Shown: in pieces, positions 34,132-42,798 of the stretch
Position numbering within the stretch: position 1 is the first letter of the stretch
Layout: each line of letters starts with the position of its first letter
From: Symsagittifera roscoffensis
Lineage: Eukaryota; Xenacoelomorpha; Acoela; Convolutidae
DNA: 64,000 bases
Assembly (NCBI RefSeq): GCF_963678635.1
Contig: NC_087066.1
Coordinates: 7,903,954 to 7,967,953, forward strand
Direction of reading: 5' to 3'
Position numbers and translations under genes: made by a program
Notes under the pieces: model-generated
The model's database searches: none
What the model saw: the letters and a program-made list of their open reading frames with translations, nothing else
Told to the model about the DNA's origin: nothing

Positions 34132-34829
34132 ATAAAGTGATTGATACTTCGACAAGAATTTTTATGGCGATAGTGGGACCTTCAGGATCCGGGAAAACTG
34201 AGTTAATTTTGAAACTTCTGATGGGAAATACTTTTTACCCTAAATTTGGAACCGTTCTATATCTTTACAAAGAGATGCAACCTGCATTCTCAGAAAAAGT
34301 GTCTTCTCGCGAAGTGAATATGGAGTTCATGAAATTCGACGGATTCGAATCTGTGAGAAAATTAGAAAATGTTCTTCTAGTTTTCGATGATTCATGTGAA
34401 GACATCTATAATGACAAGGAATTTGTTAGGTTAGCGACAGCGGGTAGACATAGAGGGATAGATGTAATATATGTTAAGCATAACTTGTTTCAACAAAGTC
34501 GATGGTCGCGTACGATTGATTTGAACACTTCACACATCATTCTGTTCAAATCGCCTCGCGACGTTCAGCAACTAGATCTATTAGGAAGACAATTGAATGT
34601 ATCAAAATTTTTGAGAAACTGTTACGAATTAGCTACCAGAGACTCTTTTGGACATCTTCTAATCGACTTGGACCCCCGTACATCAGATTGTTTGAGATAT
34701 TGTTCAAATATCACACCACCTGGGCCAACAGTTTTTTATTTACCCTTATCTGAAGCAGAAACTACTCCAATCACAAATGAAAAAGAAAAACTTATCTATT
34801 CTGCGGCATATGGTACAACTGAAACCTGA
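34128..34829 (+). CDS. Packaging ATPase (A32-like, FtsK/HerA superfamily), 233 aa
   Basis: This would be the motor that pumps the element's DNA into capsids. The P-loop is AIVGPSGSGKTEL (Walker A at about 17-24) and Walker B is LLVFDDS (about 83-89). GRHRGIDVIYVKHN (about 106-119) matches the region after Walker B that holds the sensor and arginine-finger residues in A32-type enzymes. The length fits small viral packaging ATPases. ATG 34128 is chosen because it overlaps the upstream stop as ATGA; a longer reading from 34056 has no ATG. The 3' end overlaps the next ORF by 53 nt. Confidence 0.92.
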   Translation: MNKVIDTSTRIFMAIVGPSGSGKTELILKLLMGNTFYPKFGTVLYLYKEMQPAFSEKVSSREVNMEFMKFDGFESVRKLENVLLVFDDSCEDIYNDKEFVRLATAGRHRGIDVIYVKHNLFQQSRWSRTIDLNTSHIILFKSPRDVQQLDLLGRQLNVSKFLRNCYELATRDSFGHLLIDLDPRTSDCLRYCSNITPPGPTVFYLPLSEAETTPITNEKEKLIYSAAYGTTET

Positions 34830-35082
34830 CCAGCTAAGAAGATTAATTAGAAAAACTTCAAATCGTGAGATCATAACACTTGTTTGTGAATGTTTGCTCA
34901 ATGTAGTCAATGGAAACGTACCCGTTAAAATCGCAAACATCGAACGATTCGAGACAGCATACAAATACTTATTAACTCCAAAAACCAGTGTTGTCAAAAA
35001 ACGTGCGATTATTTTGAGTAAAGAAGGCTTCCATTTAGTTCGACAAATACTTTATTTTTGTTACAAGTACCTCACAACTTAA
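34777..35082 (+). CDS. Polinton small basic protein, 101 aa
   Basis: Lys/Arg-rich with a helical centre (EIITLVCECLLNVVNGNVPV) and a C-terminal part with PKTSVVKKRAIILSKEGF followed by a hydrophobic end. This layout of helical core, then a KK-R-xxL-xxxG turn, resembles a small conserved protein beside the ATPase in many animal Polintons. Its function is not known to me. The stop and the next start share one base (TAATG), favouring reinitiation or a shared transcript. Confidence 0.65.
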   Translation: MKKKNLSILRHMVQLKPDQLRRLIRKTSNREIITLVCECLLNVVNGNVPVKIANIERFETAYKYLLTPKTSVVKKRAIILSKEGFHLVRQILYFCYKYLTT

Positions 35083-35942
35083 TGATGACTGCTGAAGAAT
35101 TCATTCTAATTCCGAAACATTTATATGTTAAAGAGCAGCCACATGCTGCACGTGTTCTTCATGATAATAATATTAAACATAAAAATGCTCAACTGTCCTA
35201 TCTTAACCGGCTTAGACCCCAATTACCTCCACAAACTAGTAAGACTACTGCAACGAAGGAAACATTTACGGATAATGTTGAGCCCCAACAAGAACAGCTT
35301 AAACTGTTAACGGACGATGAAGAAGTACCGGTCGAACGTGTTAAAGACGAAAAACTAGAAGAGAAACACAATAGACAGACCGAAAGCATTTTAGGACAGT
35401 TACAAGTTTTAGAAGACAAAAAATTTGTTAGAGCAAAAACCGTACTTGAAATTATAGAAAATTCAGAAAGAGTAACCATAAACCATGACAATGAGGTGAT
35501 ATATGTAGATAAAGTACCAACAGGACTTAAAGCTACAATATTTTTATACGACATACAACAACCAACGAAAAAACTACACAATCCGGCGTTCATTAACATT
35601 TTAACTGCTCTCAACTTGAATGAAAACCTGGTAATAAATCGAAATGCCAAACACGCGGTTCAGTCAGCGTCTTTTAACGCTCAAGAGAAACGAGAACCCG
35701 GACCCTCAAGAACCCGCTCAACATCGCCCACTTGGCAGGAAAAAAGTAGTGCAAACCTTAAGAGAAGTAAAAAACACAAACGAAAAAGTCTCAGCGGTAA
35801 TAGAAAAACCCAAAACCAAAAACGTGAAAAAGAGTCAGAAGAAGGCTCTGACTCATACGGAACGCCCCATAACGATTCAGATTCTCCAACGTCAGAAAAG
35901 ACGAAGGCGCAAACAAAACAATGGGAAAATTACCAAGATTGA
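35082..35942 (+). CDS. Polinton ORF before integrase, 286 aa, Lys/Glu-rich
   Basis: Starts at ATG 35082 (or 35085). The N-terminus reads TAEEFILIPKHLYVKEQP. A coiled, Glu/Lys-rich middle follows, with a compact domain near 130-200 (VPTGLKATIFLYDIQQPTKK, then FINILTALNLNENLVINRNA). The last 100 residues are a low-complexity basic/Ser tail encoded over the integrase start in another frame (35644-35942). Proteins with this layout precede the integrase in other animal Polintons as I recall them. No enzyme motif is seen; a structural or DNA-binding role is an inference. Confidence 0.7.
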   Translation: MMTAEEFILIPKHLYVKEQPHAARVLHDNNIKHKNAQLSYLNRLRPQLPPQTSKTTATKETFTDNVEPQQEQLKLLTDDEEVPVERVKDEKLEEKHNRQTESILGQLQVLEDKKFVRAKTVLEIIENSERVTINHDNEVIYVDKVPTGLKATIFLYDIQQPTKKLHNPAFINILTALNLNENLVINRNAKHAVQSASFNAQEKREPGPSRTRSTSPTWQEKSSANLKRSKKHKRKSLSGNRKTQNQKREKESEEGSDSYGTPHNDSDSPTSEKTKAQTKQWENYQD

Positions 35943-36864
35943 AGAAAAATTGTTGAAAACTAAATACAGTGACAAAGGTCCCGCGTTATTTGGTAGTGTG
36001 AACAACTTGATAAAAGCAAGCAATTTGTCGCGAAAGAAAGTTAAACATTTCCTTCATACTGAACCTGCTTACACAAAATATCGAACTGTGATCCGAAAAA
36101 CGCCGCGACTCAAGGTCATAGTTTACGATATCGACGAAATCTGGTCATTAGATCTGGGCTTTGTTGATAAACTTGCCCAGTACAACCATGATGTTAAGTA
36201 TCTGCTTGTTGCAGTTGACTGCATGTCCCGCTATCTCAGAGTGCAACCCTTGAAATCAAAGTATGCTACTACAACAGCAGAAGCGTTCAAACTAATGATA
36301 ACGACAAAACAACCGGAAAAAGTATGGGTGGACAAGGGCACAGAGTTTAAAGGGTCCTTCGAAGCATTATGTAAAAAGAAAGGCATAAACACATATAGCA
36401 CAGAGAGCGAGAAAAAGTCCGCATTCGCTGAGAGAAATATCCGTTCCTTGAAAAATCTTATTTATAAGTACTTGGAGGATAAATGGACTTACTCATACAT
36501 TGACAAATTGCAAGATTTTGTCAATGCAATTAATTCGAGAACAAATCGTGTCACAAATCTTGCACCAAATAAAGTAACTAAAAAAGATGTTCCTCGCCTG
36601 ATTTCTTTAAGAGCAGAACAGTCTTTGAAGTTAGTTCGACGTCCAAAGCTTTATGTTGGTGATTATGTTAGACTTGCCAAAGTAGACATACGTTTTCGCA
36701 AGGGTTACAAACAATCGTTCACCGATGAAGTGTTTGAAGTTTTTGACATACCAACACGAAATCCCCCAACATACAATTTGATTGATTCTAACAGAGAACC
36801 GATTGAGGGAAAATTTTACGAGTCTGAACTGATTCGCGTTCTGGAGAAGGACAATCATGACTGA
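35644..36864 (+). CDS. Retroviral-type (rve) DDE integrase, 406 aa
   Basis: It inserts the element's DNA and makes the 6-bp duplication. A basic N-terminal extension (about 1-105) is followed by a helical His/Lys-rich part and the catalytic core. Asp170 lies in EIWSLDLGF, Asp230 in VWVDKGTEF and Glu263 in SAFAERNIRSLK, with 32 residues between the last two. All three catalytic residues are intact. The C-terminal part (about 320-400, YVGDYVRLAKVDIRFRKGY) looks like the SH3-like or chromo-like tail of Polinton integrases. The first 299 nt overlap the preceding ORF. The stop overlaps the next start by 8 nt. The core starts well inside the ORF, so a shorter product starting later cannot be excluded. 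Confidence 0.95.
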   Translation: MPNTRFSQRLLTLKRNENPDPQEPAQHRPLGRKKVVQTLREVKNTNEKVSAVIEKPKTKNVKKSQKKALTHTERPITIQILQRQKRRRRKQNNGKITKIEEKLLKTKYSDKGPALFGSVNNLIKASNLSRKKVKHFLHTEPAYTKYRTVIRKTPRLKVIVYDIDEIWSLDLGFVDKLAQYNHDVKYLLVAVDCMSRYLRVQPLKSKYATTTAEAFKLMITTKQPEKVWVDKGTEFKGSFEALCKKKGINTYSTESEKKSAFAERNIRSLKNLIYKYLEDKWTYSYIDKLQDFVNAINSRTNRVTNLAPNKVTKKDVPRLISLRAEQSLKLVRRPKLYVGDYVRLAKVDIRFRKGYKQSFTDEVFEVFDIPTRNPPTYNLIDSNREPIEGKFYESELIRVLEKDNHD

Positions 36865-37750
36865 GGGCACTTCCGACAGTCTTTTCACCCATAATGTTCC
36901 CCCTTCCTTCACAATTACCCTAGTTTCATCTGCATCAATGAACGTTTTTAAGGATAACACTCTGGCCAACTTCAAAAATCTCCTGAGTGAAGAAATAAAT
37001 TTGCAAGGTGAATGGAGAGTAGCAGTTACAGAAATTACCTTCCCTACTCAGATAAACAACGTAACTGACAACAACATTGTGTACTACAAAAAAGATCGGG
37101 TTATAGCAAGCATGAAAGTTGAGAAAGACAAGATCTCCAGACCTTACCTTGGAGAAACAGCAAAATTAACAAAAGGAGAATATACGAGCATTGATCAAAT
37201 ACTGGACGAGATTCGTCGAAAGACAGAATTAGAGAAATTGGATTACGTAATAGATCCAATAACCAAACATCTTTCCTTATGGCTGCATTATTGGGAAGGT
37301 ATAACTTTTTCAAGCCCGCAAATTCCTAGTCTACTTGGATTCAAAGGCGTCAGAGATGGAACTGGTTATCATATAGGTTACAAACAAGGAAGCACGAAAC
37401 ATAGCACATTCTCTACCCAAGATCTTATTGCTGACTATCCCGTTGATGTATGCGCTGGTACTCAGCTTATGTTTATTTATCTGGACATAATTCATTATCA
37501 AATAGTCGGAGACACAAAAGCACCCCTTTTACGAGTCATTGATACAAATCGTCGAGTGAAAAACGGTTACGCATGTACAATTGAACCGAATCATCGTAAA
37601 GTGTTTAGTAATTTGGATTTTAAAAAACTTTTGGTCAATAATATTTCCAATATTTCTGTGAACTTGCGCACAGAAACTGGAGGACTTGTTCCTTTCGCTG
37701 GAGGGGGAAAAGTTGTTCTGACTTTGAAATTTCAAAAGTTTAGCAATTGA
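36857..37750 (+). CDS. Minor capsid (penton-like, single jelly roll) protein, 297 aa
   Basis: The N-terminus has PPSFTITLVSSASMNVFKDN, then NLQGEWRVAVTEITFPTQIN, a pattern typical of the Polinton minor capsid protein. The remainder alternates strands and loops without any enzyme motif, as expected for a jelly roll. It would occupy capsid vertices. ATG 36857 overlaps the integrase stop by 8 nt. The position between integrase and core-like gene, with the major capsid gene two ORFs on, supports the call. Confidence 0.82.
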   Translation: MTEGTSDSLFTHNVPPSFTITLVSSASMNVFKDNTLANFKNLLSEEINLQGEWRVAVTEITFPTQINNVTDNNIVYYKKDRVIASMKVEKDKISRPYLGETAKLTKGEYTSIDQILDEIRRKTELEKLDYVIDPITKHLSLWLHYWEGITFSSPQIPSLLGFKGVRDGTGYHIGYKQGSTKHSTFSTQDLIADYPVDVCAGTQLMFIYLDIIHYQIVGDTKAPLLRVIDTNRRVKNGYACTIEPNHRKVFSNLDFKKLLVNNISNISVNLRTETGGLVPFAGGGKVVLTLKFQKFSN

Positions 37751-37755
37751 TAAAA

Positions 37756-38163
37756 ATGGATTCATATTACCACAACCAAGCAAACCTACCACATTTCTCG
37801 GGGCATTATAGACAACGAGGCAGTGGCTTCGGTGCATTAGCCTTGGGAATAGGAACAGTCGCACTTCCTTGGGCTCGAAAATTTGTGATACCCGCGGCTA
37901 AAAAAATCGGAAAAGAACTACTTCTTCAGGCAGCTCCAGAACTGATAGAAGTTGCAACAAAAAGAAAAAGTCCTAAGCAGGCACTCAAAAGCACCGTTAG
38001 AAAAACAATCAAAAAGCAAGTAGGAGGAGGAAGTAGATCTCGGAAAAGTCATCCGAAAAGAACGACGGCGTTTAAACGAAAAACGAGACGCGTCATTCCC
38101 AGAAAACGAACTGCACAGAGAAGTCGCTCCGATTTCTTTACAAGGGTTAAAAATGATTTCTAA
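37756..38163 (+). CDS. Basic core-like / minor virion protein, 135 aa
   Basis: An N-terminal Tyr/His-rich part leads to RQRGSGFGALALGIGTVALP (about 20-38), a Gly-rich hydrophobic segment. The last 65 residues are extremely Lys/Arg-rich. This suits a DNA-condensing or membrane-active virion component like adenoviral core or pVI-type proteins. Gly-Gly sequences such as VGGGSRS could be cut by the downstream adenain-like protease, an inference from how that protease family behaves. It ends in an 11-nt overlap with the major capsid gene. Confidence 0.72.
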   Translation: MDSYYHNQANLPHFSGHYRQRGSGFGALALGIGTVALPWARKFVIPAAKKIGKELLLQAAPELIEVATKRKSPKQALKSTVRKTIKKQVGGGSRSRKSHPKRTTAFKRKTRRVIPRKRTAQRSRSDFFTRVKNDF

Positions 38164-39469
38164 TTTAATCCCGAGTGAAGCAACTCACAGCTCCTTGGAC
38201 TTATTTGAGAAACCGCCTTTGCTTGTCACTTTTGAAAATGCATTCACCCAAAAAATTGGACCTTCCTACTCCCCTGATGGTCCTATGCTAGAGTTTGAAG
38301 TACTCGGCGACAGAAATAATTTCATCGATCTTCAACGTACTCGTTTGGAAATAGTTGCACGAATTGTTCGAAGCAATGGAAACGTGCTTCGAACACATGC
38401 TACAGAGGCGGCAAACAGAGATACGCCGTATTTTGTTAACAATCCTTTATCTTCATTATTTTCTGAGTGTACACTGTCTCTGAATGGTGAAAAAATATCA
38501 ACTACCAATGCTAATTTTGCCCATAAAAGCTTTATTGAGACCGAGTTTTCATACGGTAATGATGCCAAGAAAACATGGTTGGCTTGTCAAGGTTATTATT
38601 ATGAAGAAAATCCATCAGCCATTGACGGTGCTGGAAGGAGAGCTGATGATGTTACGGAGCGTAAAGGTCTCGTTGCGGCCTCGAGCGAGCTGAAGCTATT
38701 TGGTAAAATTGCTTGCGATTTTTTGTCGTGTGACAAGCATCTACTTAGCGGTGTGACAATAAGATTGTCTCTTAGACGTTCTCCTAATGATTTTGTTGTC
38801 ATATCTGAAGATGCAGCTAAACACTACAAGGTCCAAATAATCGAAGCTAACCTCTATGTCAGAAAGATGACTGTGACTGACTATGTTCTCTCATCAATAG
38901 AAAAAACTTTGTTGAAGAACCCGGCAATTTACAATTACATCGAAGTAGTACCAAAAACGTTTCTCGCAACTGCAGGAGTACAAAGCTGGCGACAAGAGGA
39001 TGTTTTTGCAAAAGAACCTGTTCGAAGAATGATAGTAGCAATGAGCATAAACGAAGCATATTTGGGTACTAATAGAACAAACCCTTTTCATTACCAGAAA
39101 TTTGGGTTGAATGAGATCATTGTTTACAGAAACGGTCTACCCATTGCCGGAACTCCCATCTCAACATCAGACAATAAAAGAATTTATTACAATACGCTTG
39201 AGGCTCTTGATTTTGTTTTAAACACTAGTCATGGAATCAGTCTCGCTAATTATGATAATCATTATATTATGGCTTTTGATCTCACGTCTACTCAGGAGGC
39301 TTCACACGATTTTATTCATCCTGAATTGACCAATTGCACTATTTCGCTCGAACTCAAGTTTGACGCAGGTCTCGCTAATAACGTCGAGTTATTGTTTATG
39401 GGAGAGCGTGCATCAACAGTTTATGTGCGTTCAGATAGAAAAATTACCAAAAACACTCTTATGACCTAA
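38153..39469 (+). CDS. Major capsid protein (double jelly-roll type), 438 aa
   Basis: The longest morphogenesis ORF, with the standard Polinton order minor capsid, core-like, major capsid, protease. It opens MISNLIPSEATHSSLDLFEK and has FIDLQRTRLEIVARIVR and NNPLSSLFSECTLSLNGEKI, stretches recognisable from animal Polinton major capsid proteins. Near the end LFMGERASTVYVRSDRKI is another family-like block. The length of about 440 is slightly short but within range. No frameshift or stop is seen. It would assemble as trimers into an icosahedral shell by analogy with the family. The start ATG 38153 overlaps the core-like stop. Confidence 0.88.
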   Translation: MISNLIPSEATHSSLDLFEKPPLLVTFENAFTQKIGPSYSPDGPMLEFEVLGDRNNFIDLQRTRLEIVARIVRSNGNVLRTHATEAANRDTPYFVNNPLSSLFSECTLSLNGEKISTTNANFAHKSFIETEFSYGNDAKKTWLACQGYYYEENPSAIDGAGRRADDVTERKGLVAASSELKLFGKIACDFLSCDKHLLSGVTIRLSLRRSPNDFVVISEDAAKHYKVQIIEANLYVRKMTVTDYVLSSIEKTLLKNPAIYNYIEVVPKTFLATAGVQSWRQEDVFAKEPVRRMIVAMSINEAYLGTNRTNPFHYQKFGLNEIIVYRNGLPIAGTPISTSDNKRIYYNTLEALDFVLNTSHGISLANYDNHYIMAFDLTSTQEASHDFIHPELTNCTISLELKFDAGLANNVELLFMGERASTVYVRSDRKITKNTLMT

Positions 39470-39476
39470 GATAGAC

Positions 39477-39914
39477 ATGGATAATCTTCAACTAGTAGAA
39501 ATTATTAACCGTTGTAAACATTTGAAACATCGCTTTAGAGGTGTTTTTCCGGCAGATTTGCCATGCTCTTCAGTACTGAAAAACGATAATACGTTCATGA
39601 TTATGAATGCCTCACCATCGGATCAACCTGGAACCCACTGGTTGCTTTTTGCTCAAGCTGGAGGACAGATATTCTTCGCAGATCCTCTAGGTAAACGATT
39701 ATGTGATTATCCCCTCGTGTACAAGAATATGCGACGAACAATTCACGAGGGAAATCAGCTACTGTTGAAAAAACCAATACAATCAGCTGATTCAGTGTTA
39801 TGCGGACTTTATTGTATTTATGTTGCTCATGTTATAATTACAAACAAATTTCCAATAGGTTTCAAACTTAATGATCATGATTTGATAAGATTTGCCAAAC
39901 ATATGTTATTCTAA
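39477..39914 (+). CDS. Adenain-like cysteine protease (Ulp1/C5 fold), 145 aa
   Basis: It would process capsid and core proteins during virion maturation. The triad is readable: His54 in PGTHWLLF, Asp69 in FFADPLGK, and Cys109 in SVLCGLYC, with the oxyanion Gln102 in PIQSAD. Order and spacing fit adenoviral protease and its Polinton relatives, and all sites are intact. The protein is compact, shorter than adenain. It lies 7 nt after the major capsid stop and is the last gene of the left block. Confidence 0.92.
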   Translation: MDNLQLVEIINRCKHLKHRFRGVFPADLPCSSVLKNDNTFMIMNASPSDQPGTHWLLFAQAGGQIFFADPLGKRLCDYPLVYKNMRRTIHEGNQLLLKKPIQSADSVLCGLYCIYVAHVIITNKFPIGFKLNDHDLIRFAKHMLF

Positions 39915-40008
39915 ATTAATTTATTGATGTTTTTGTAAAATTTATAAATTCGTTTTTTTTTTTTCAATTCATTCTTATTAACAACAAAGTTTTTTTCTGC
40001 AAGTTTAT

Positions 40009-40128
40009 GTGAACCGCGAAAAGTTTCATATCAAGTCCTTCGAATTATTAAGGCATGGCCGTTTGGTTTAAGGGGCAATAGTTAACCCGGCGTTGCTCGT
40101 CGCTACGCTCCTCGGGAACGCCTCCCGC
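40009..40128 (+). repeat. Internal inverted repeat, left arm
   Basis: About 120 bp, around 88% identical to the inverse of 43635-43755. The GC-rich part (ACCCGGCGTTGCTCGTCGCT to GGGAACGCCTCCCG) is itself a partial hairpin and stands out from the AT-rich surroundings. A T-run of about 45 (40143-40186) follows just inside, and an A-run of 13 mirrors it inside the other arm. Confidence 0.92.
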
Positions 40129-40139
40129 TTGTGTAGTAA

Positions 40140-40187
<48 letters not shown>

Positions 40188-40215
40188 GTATACAAGAGCG
40201 AAAGAAAACCAATAT

Positions 40216-40842
40216 TTAAAACTTGAATTTCTTCTCCATGATAAATTTCACAAACAAAGTGTTTGAATCAATTTCCATACAACCATACCCACTTAAAATT
40301 ATGTCAATTATTTTAGAAAACTCAGCAGCGTTTTCACCATTCAAAATATTAGTAAAGCGTTCAATTGTTACGTTAGTAATCAGGTCAGTTTGAGTTTGAA
40401 CAGATTTAGTCTGCGAGCCGAAGCAAACTTGAGGCAATCGTCTGCGAACTGGAACACCACTAACATCTAAGTTGTTGATAGAGTTATAATTCACAGCTAT
40501 TTTCAGTTTTTCCATCAGAGGGCCAGACAATTCATAGTTGGAGCAACCCAAAATTAAATATTTGAATGTAGAGAGAAGACAAGGAACAACGAAGGCTTTT
40601 GAAGTCATCTTGTTAAGTAAATCGGTAGACTCTTTCGTAAATTCGACCAGCACATGATAATGTTTTTCGTTGTCAATCGAATGGTTGCAAAAATCTAATT
40701 TATTCGAATGGGAGGATACTGCAAAATTTGCTTTTGAAGCGAAGCCTGAAAAGTTGGGTTCATGATTCAGGATGAAAAATTTGTAATTTTTACGGAATTG
40801 TTTGAAATAATCAGGGGATTGCTCATACATTGCTTCAACCAT
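40216..40842 (-). CDS. Cargo ORF, 208 aa, with an HxH motif
   Basis: On the minus strand, reading out from the divergent region at 41240-41862. Residues about 20-30 read YKFFILNHEPN and residues 59-68 EKHYHVLVEF. A strand followed by a hydrophobic-flanked His-x-His is the layout of motifs I and II in HUH-type replication endonucleases. A Tyr (STFKYLILG, Tyr95) follows, but without the usual Y-x-x-K spacing, and no helicase domain is present. The HUH idea is therefore only a hypothesis. The rest is unrecognised. It lies 37 nt downstream of the PC4-like ORF and is probably co-expressed with it. Confidence 0.6.
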   Translation of the reverse strand: MVEAMYEQSPDYFKQFRKNYKFFILNHEPNFSGFASKANFAVSSHSNKLDFCNHSIDNEKHYHVLVEFTKESTDLLNKMTSKAFVVPCLLSTFKYLILGCSNYELSGPLMEKLKIAVNYNSINNLDVSGVPVRRRLPQVCFGSQTKSVQTQTDLITNVTIERFTNILNGENAAEFSKIIDIILSGYGCMEIDSNTLFVKFIMEKKFKF

Positions 40843-40879
40843 TGCTTTGAAGTTTCAATCGAATAACGAGTTGATAATG

Positions 40880-41239
40880 TTACACAACCCGACAGTTATC
40901 ATCGTTTTCACTTTCGCATTCCTTTTCAGAGCATGAAGATTTTTTAGATTTGTTTCGCTTTTTTCTAAGTTTTTCAGTCACGTCGCAGTTTTTTGCTTTC
41001 GTCAACCTTTTAATTTTTGTGTAATTGTCCGCCAAGGACTCGAATTCACCAGTTGACAAAGTTATTCCTTGTCGATACTTAAAAGTTCCCTCTTCGTCTT
41101 TTTTGTACAATTTGATAGTTATGTAAGTACCGGTCTGTGCGAATGTTTTTGCACCGACTCTAACTAAACGTTTATCATTCGAAGATATATCCCTAAAATC
41201 ATCGAAATAGTCTACATCCGTGTCAAGAGAAGCGTACAT
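40880..41239 (-). CDS. Cargo ORF, 119 aa, PC4-like single-strand DNA-binding domain
   Basis: Residues about 26-80 (VRVGAKTFAQTGTYITIKLY, then a short charged turn, FKYRQGITLSTGEFESLADN) follow the pattern of the PC4/p15 coactivator fold. That pattern has three short strands, a G-I-x-L-x-x-x-x-F/W turn and an amphipathic helix. The family binds melted DNA. The C-terminal third is a Lys-rich then acidic Ser/Cys tail. It starts at ATG 41237-41239 next to the divergent intergenic region. A binding role in replication or transcription of the element is an inference from the fold. Confidence 0.6.
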   Translation of the reverse strand: MYASLDTDVDYFDDFRDISSNDKRLVRVGAKTFAQTGTYITIKLYKKDEEGTFKYRQGITLSTGEFESLADNYTKIKRLTKAKNCDVTEKLRKKRNKSKKSSCSEKECESENDDNCRVV

Positions 41240-41862
41240 TATAAATGAATAACAACCAACTGGTTTTTAGTGTGGAACGTTGAAGAATGACTGATCACAG
41301 TATACGAGACAGATCATGCGCTCCCAAAGTTAAAATTTAGGTGATAAAGTTTACGAGCGCCCTAAGCCATATTGATAAGACTTAATCACCAAGGATATAA
41401 TTTCTTTAACGATAAACCTCTTTTTATATGGGTATTTAGTTACTTTTTCCCCCGGCTATACTCTAAAAATCTTCTAGTGTTATTTATTGTGACGGTTATT
41501 TTAATGACTGTTATGAATCATGGTAATGAATTTCTAACAGCATAACAATGAATGTCTGGCAAACTATCATGAAAACTTGATTTTGAGTGCTTTCGCCCGT
41601 AGCCACTATAATAAAGCTGTCACATAAATCTAAAAAATCGGGTTTTCACATTCATTCCTAACATGACCTCAGGCGTCATGCTTAAAAGAATGAATAAAAT
41701 TTGATAGCCTCGCCTAAAAAGTTATTAGCTTTGACCTAATTGAACTATGCCACCCCTTTCCTTTCATTTTCATTAATAAACTTTTCATACTTTTCATTCT
41801 CTCAATTTCATTTCGGTAGTTCAGTCATTTCATTTTAACAAAACTTTAAACCTCTTCAAGTC
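41240..41862. promoter_or_regulatory. Divergent intergenic region of the cargo module
   Basis: A 623-nt space between minus-strand and plus-strand cargo genes, where both promoters should lie. TTTTTATATGGGTATTTAG near 41410 contains a TATA-like core. The plus side just before 41863 is pyrimidine-rich (TTTCATTTTCATTAATAAAC). No operator-like repeats are obvious. Confidence 0.4.
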
Positions 41863-42507
41863 ATGACTAGTCCTTTACAAATAATCTCAGTGTCTGATCG
41901 AGAAAGAACCATTATCTACCAAACATACACGAGAGAGTCGATTGCAGTCATCCATCAACAGAAAGAGAGAGTCTCTCCGTCTACAGCAAGTCCGTTCAAT
42001 GACTTGGCTCCCCGAAAAAACGACGAGAATCAAAACGAGGAATGGACTACAAAAAGTCATATCATGCTACCAAACTACCTCCTTGATCACATCGATCTAC
42101 TTAGACAGAATCGAAAACGAATGTACGAGAGTTGCACTATTCACGAGAGCTATCCGGCATTAGAAAAGACGGAGATAAACGACACAACCTCGCTCGAGCA
42201 GTCTCCAAGAAAAATTCTCTTCGCGTATGACTGCGAGTCAATGCCGTTGTATGAAAATCAGGAGGGATGTATTCGTGACTATGCAGAGCGCGAAGCGTAC
42301 TGGGATATTCCGACAGCAATGTCTCCCGAGTCGTTTGTTAGGGGACCAGTTTCAACTCCAGAACAATCAACTTCCTATTCGGATGCTCGGGTTTCATCTA
42401 GTGCGGAGACAATTGATCTAGTCACCCCAGATCTCATTCAAGGCACTCCTCCAAATGCAGCTTGCTATGCGCCAAAAAAGAGAAAACTACAGTTTCGAGG
42501 TTTCTAA
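41863..42507 (+). CDS. Cargo ORF, 214 aa, unrecognised, probably disordered
   Basis: Starts ATG 41863 (MTSPLQIISVSDRERT). It is rich in Ser, Thr, Pro, Glu and Arg with few hydrophobic runs, so it is likely disordered. The C-terminus APKKRKLQFRGF contains a KKRK cluster that could act as a nuclear localisation signal. Base composition is more balanced than its surroundings, which supports real coding. No family is recognised; a regulatory role is a guess. Confidence 0.55.
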   Translation: MTSPLQIISVSDRERTIIYQTYTRESIAVIHQQKERVSPSTASPFNDLAPRKNDENQNEEWTTKSHIMLPNYLLDHIDLLRQNRKRMYESCTIHESYPALEKTEINDTTSLEQSPRKILFAYDCESMPLYENQEGCIRDYAEREAYWDIPTAMSPESFVRGPVSTPEQSTSYSDARVSSSAETIDLVTPDLIQGTPPNAACYAPKKRKLQFRGF

Positions 42508-42761
42508 TAACTTAAACAAAAAACTTTCCTTCTTTTGTTTCAAATATTATTCCAAGGTTTTATATTTTCATTTTTGTTTGATTTGACTTCTAAGCTGTTT
42601 TAACATTACTGTGTGTATATTTTTTGTCTCAGTTTTTATTTTGCTTAATAGATCAATTAAAGTTTGCCCCGTAAAGTTTTCAGCAAAATCTTAGAGAAAA
42701 ACTAGAAAAAAATCAGAAATCGAGAATAATTTTACGCTAAAATTGTTGTTTGAGAAAGAAT

Positions 42762-42798
<37 letters not shown>

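Noticed and set aside
35198-35650. 150-codon minus-strand ORF opposite the ORF before integrase
   Set aside because: It mirrors a real coding sequence and has only a Ser/Cys-rich chance composition.
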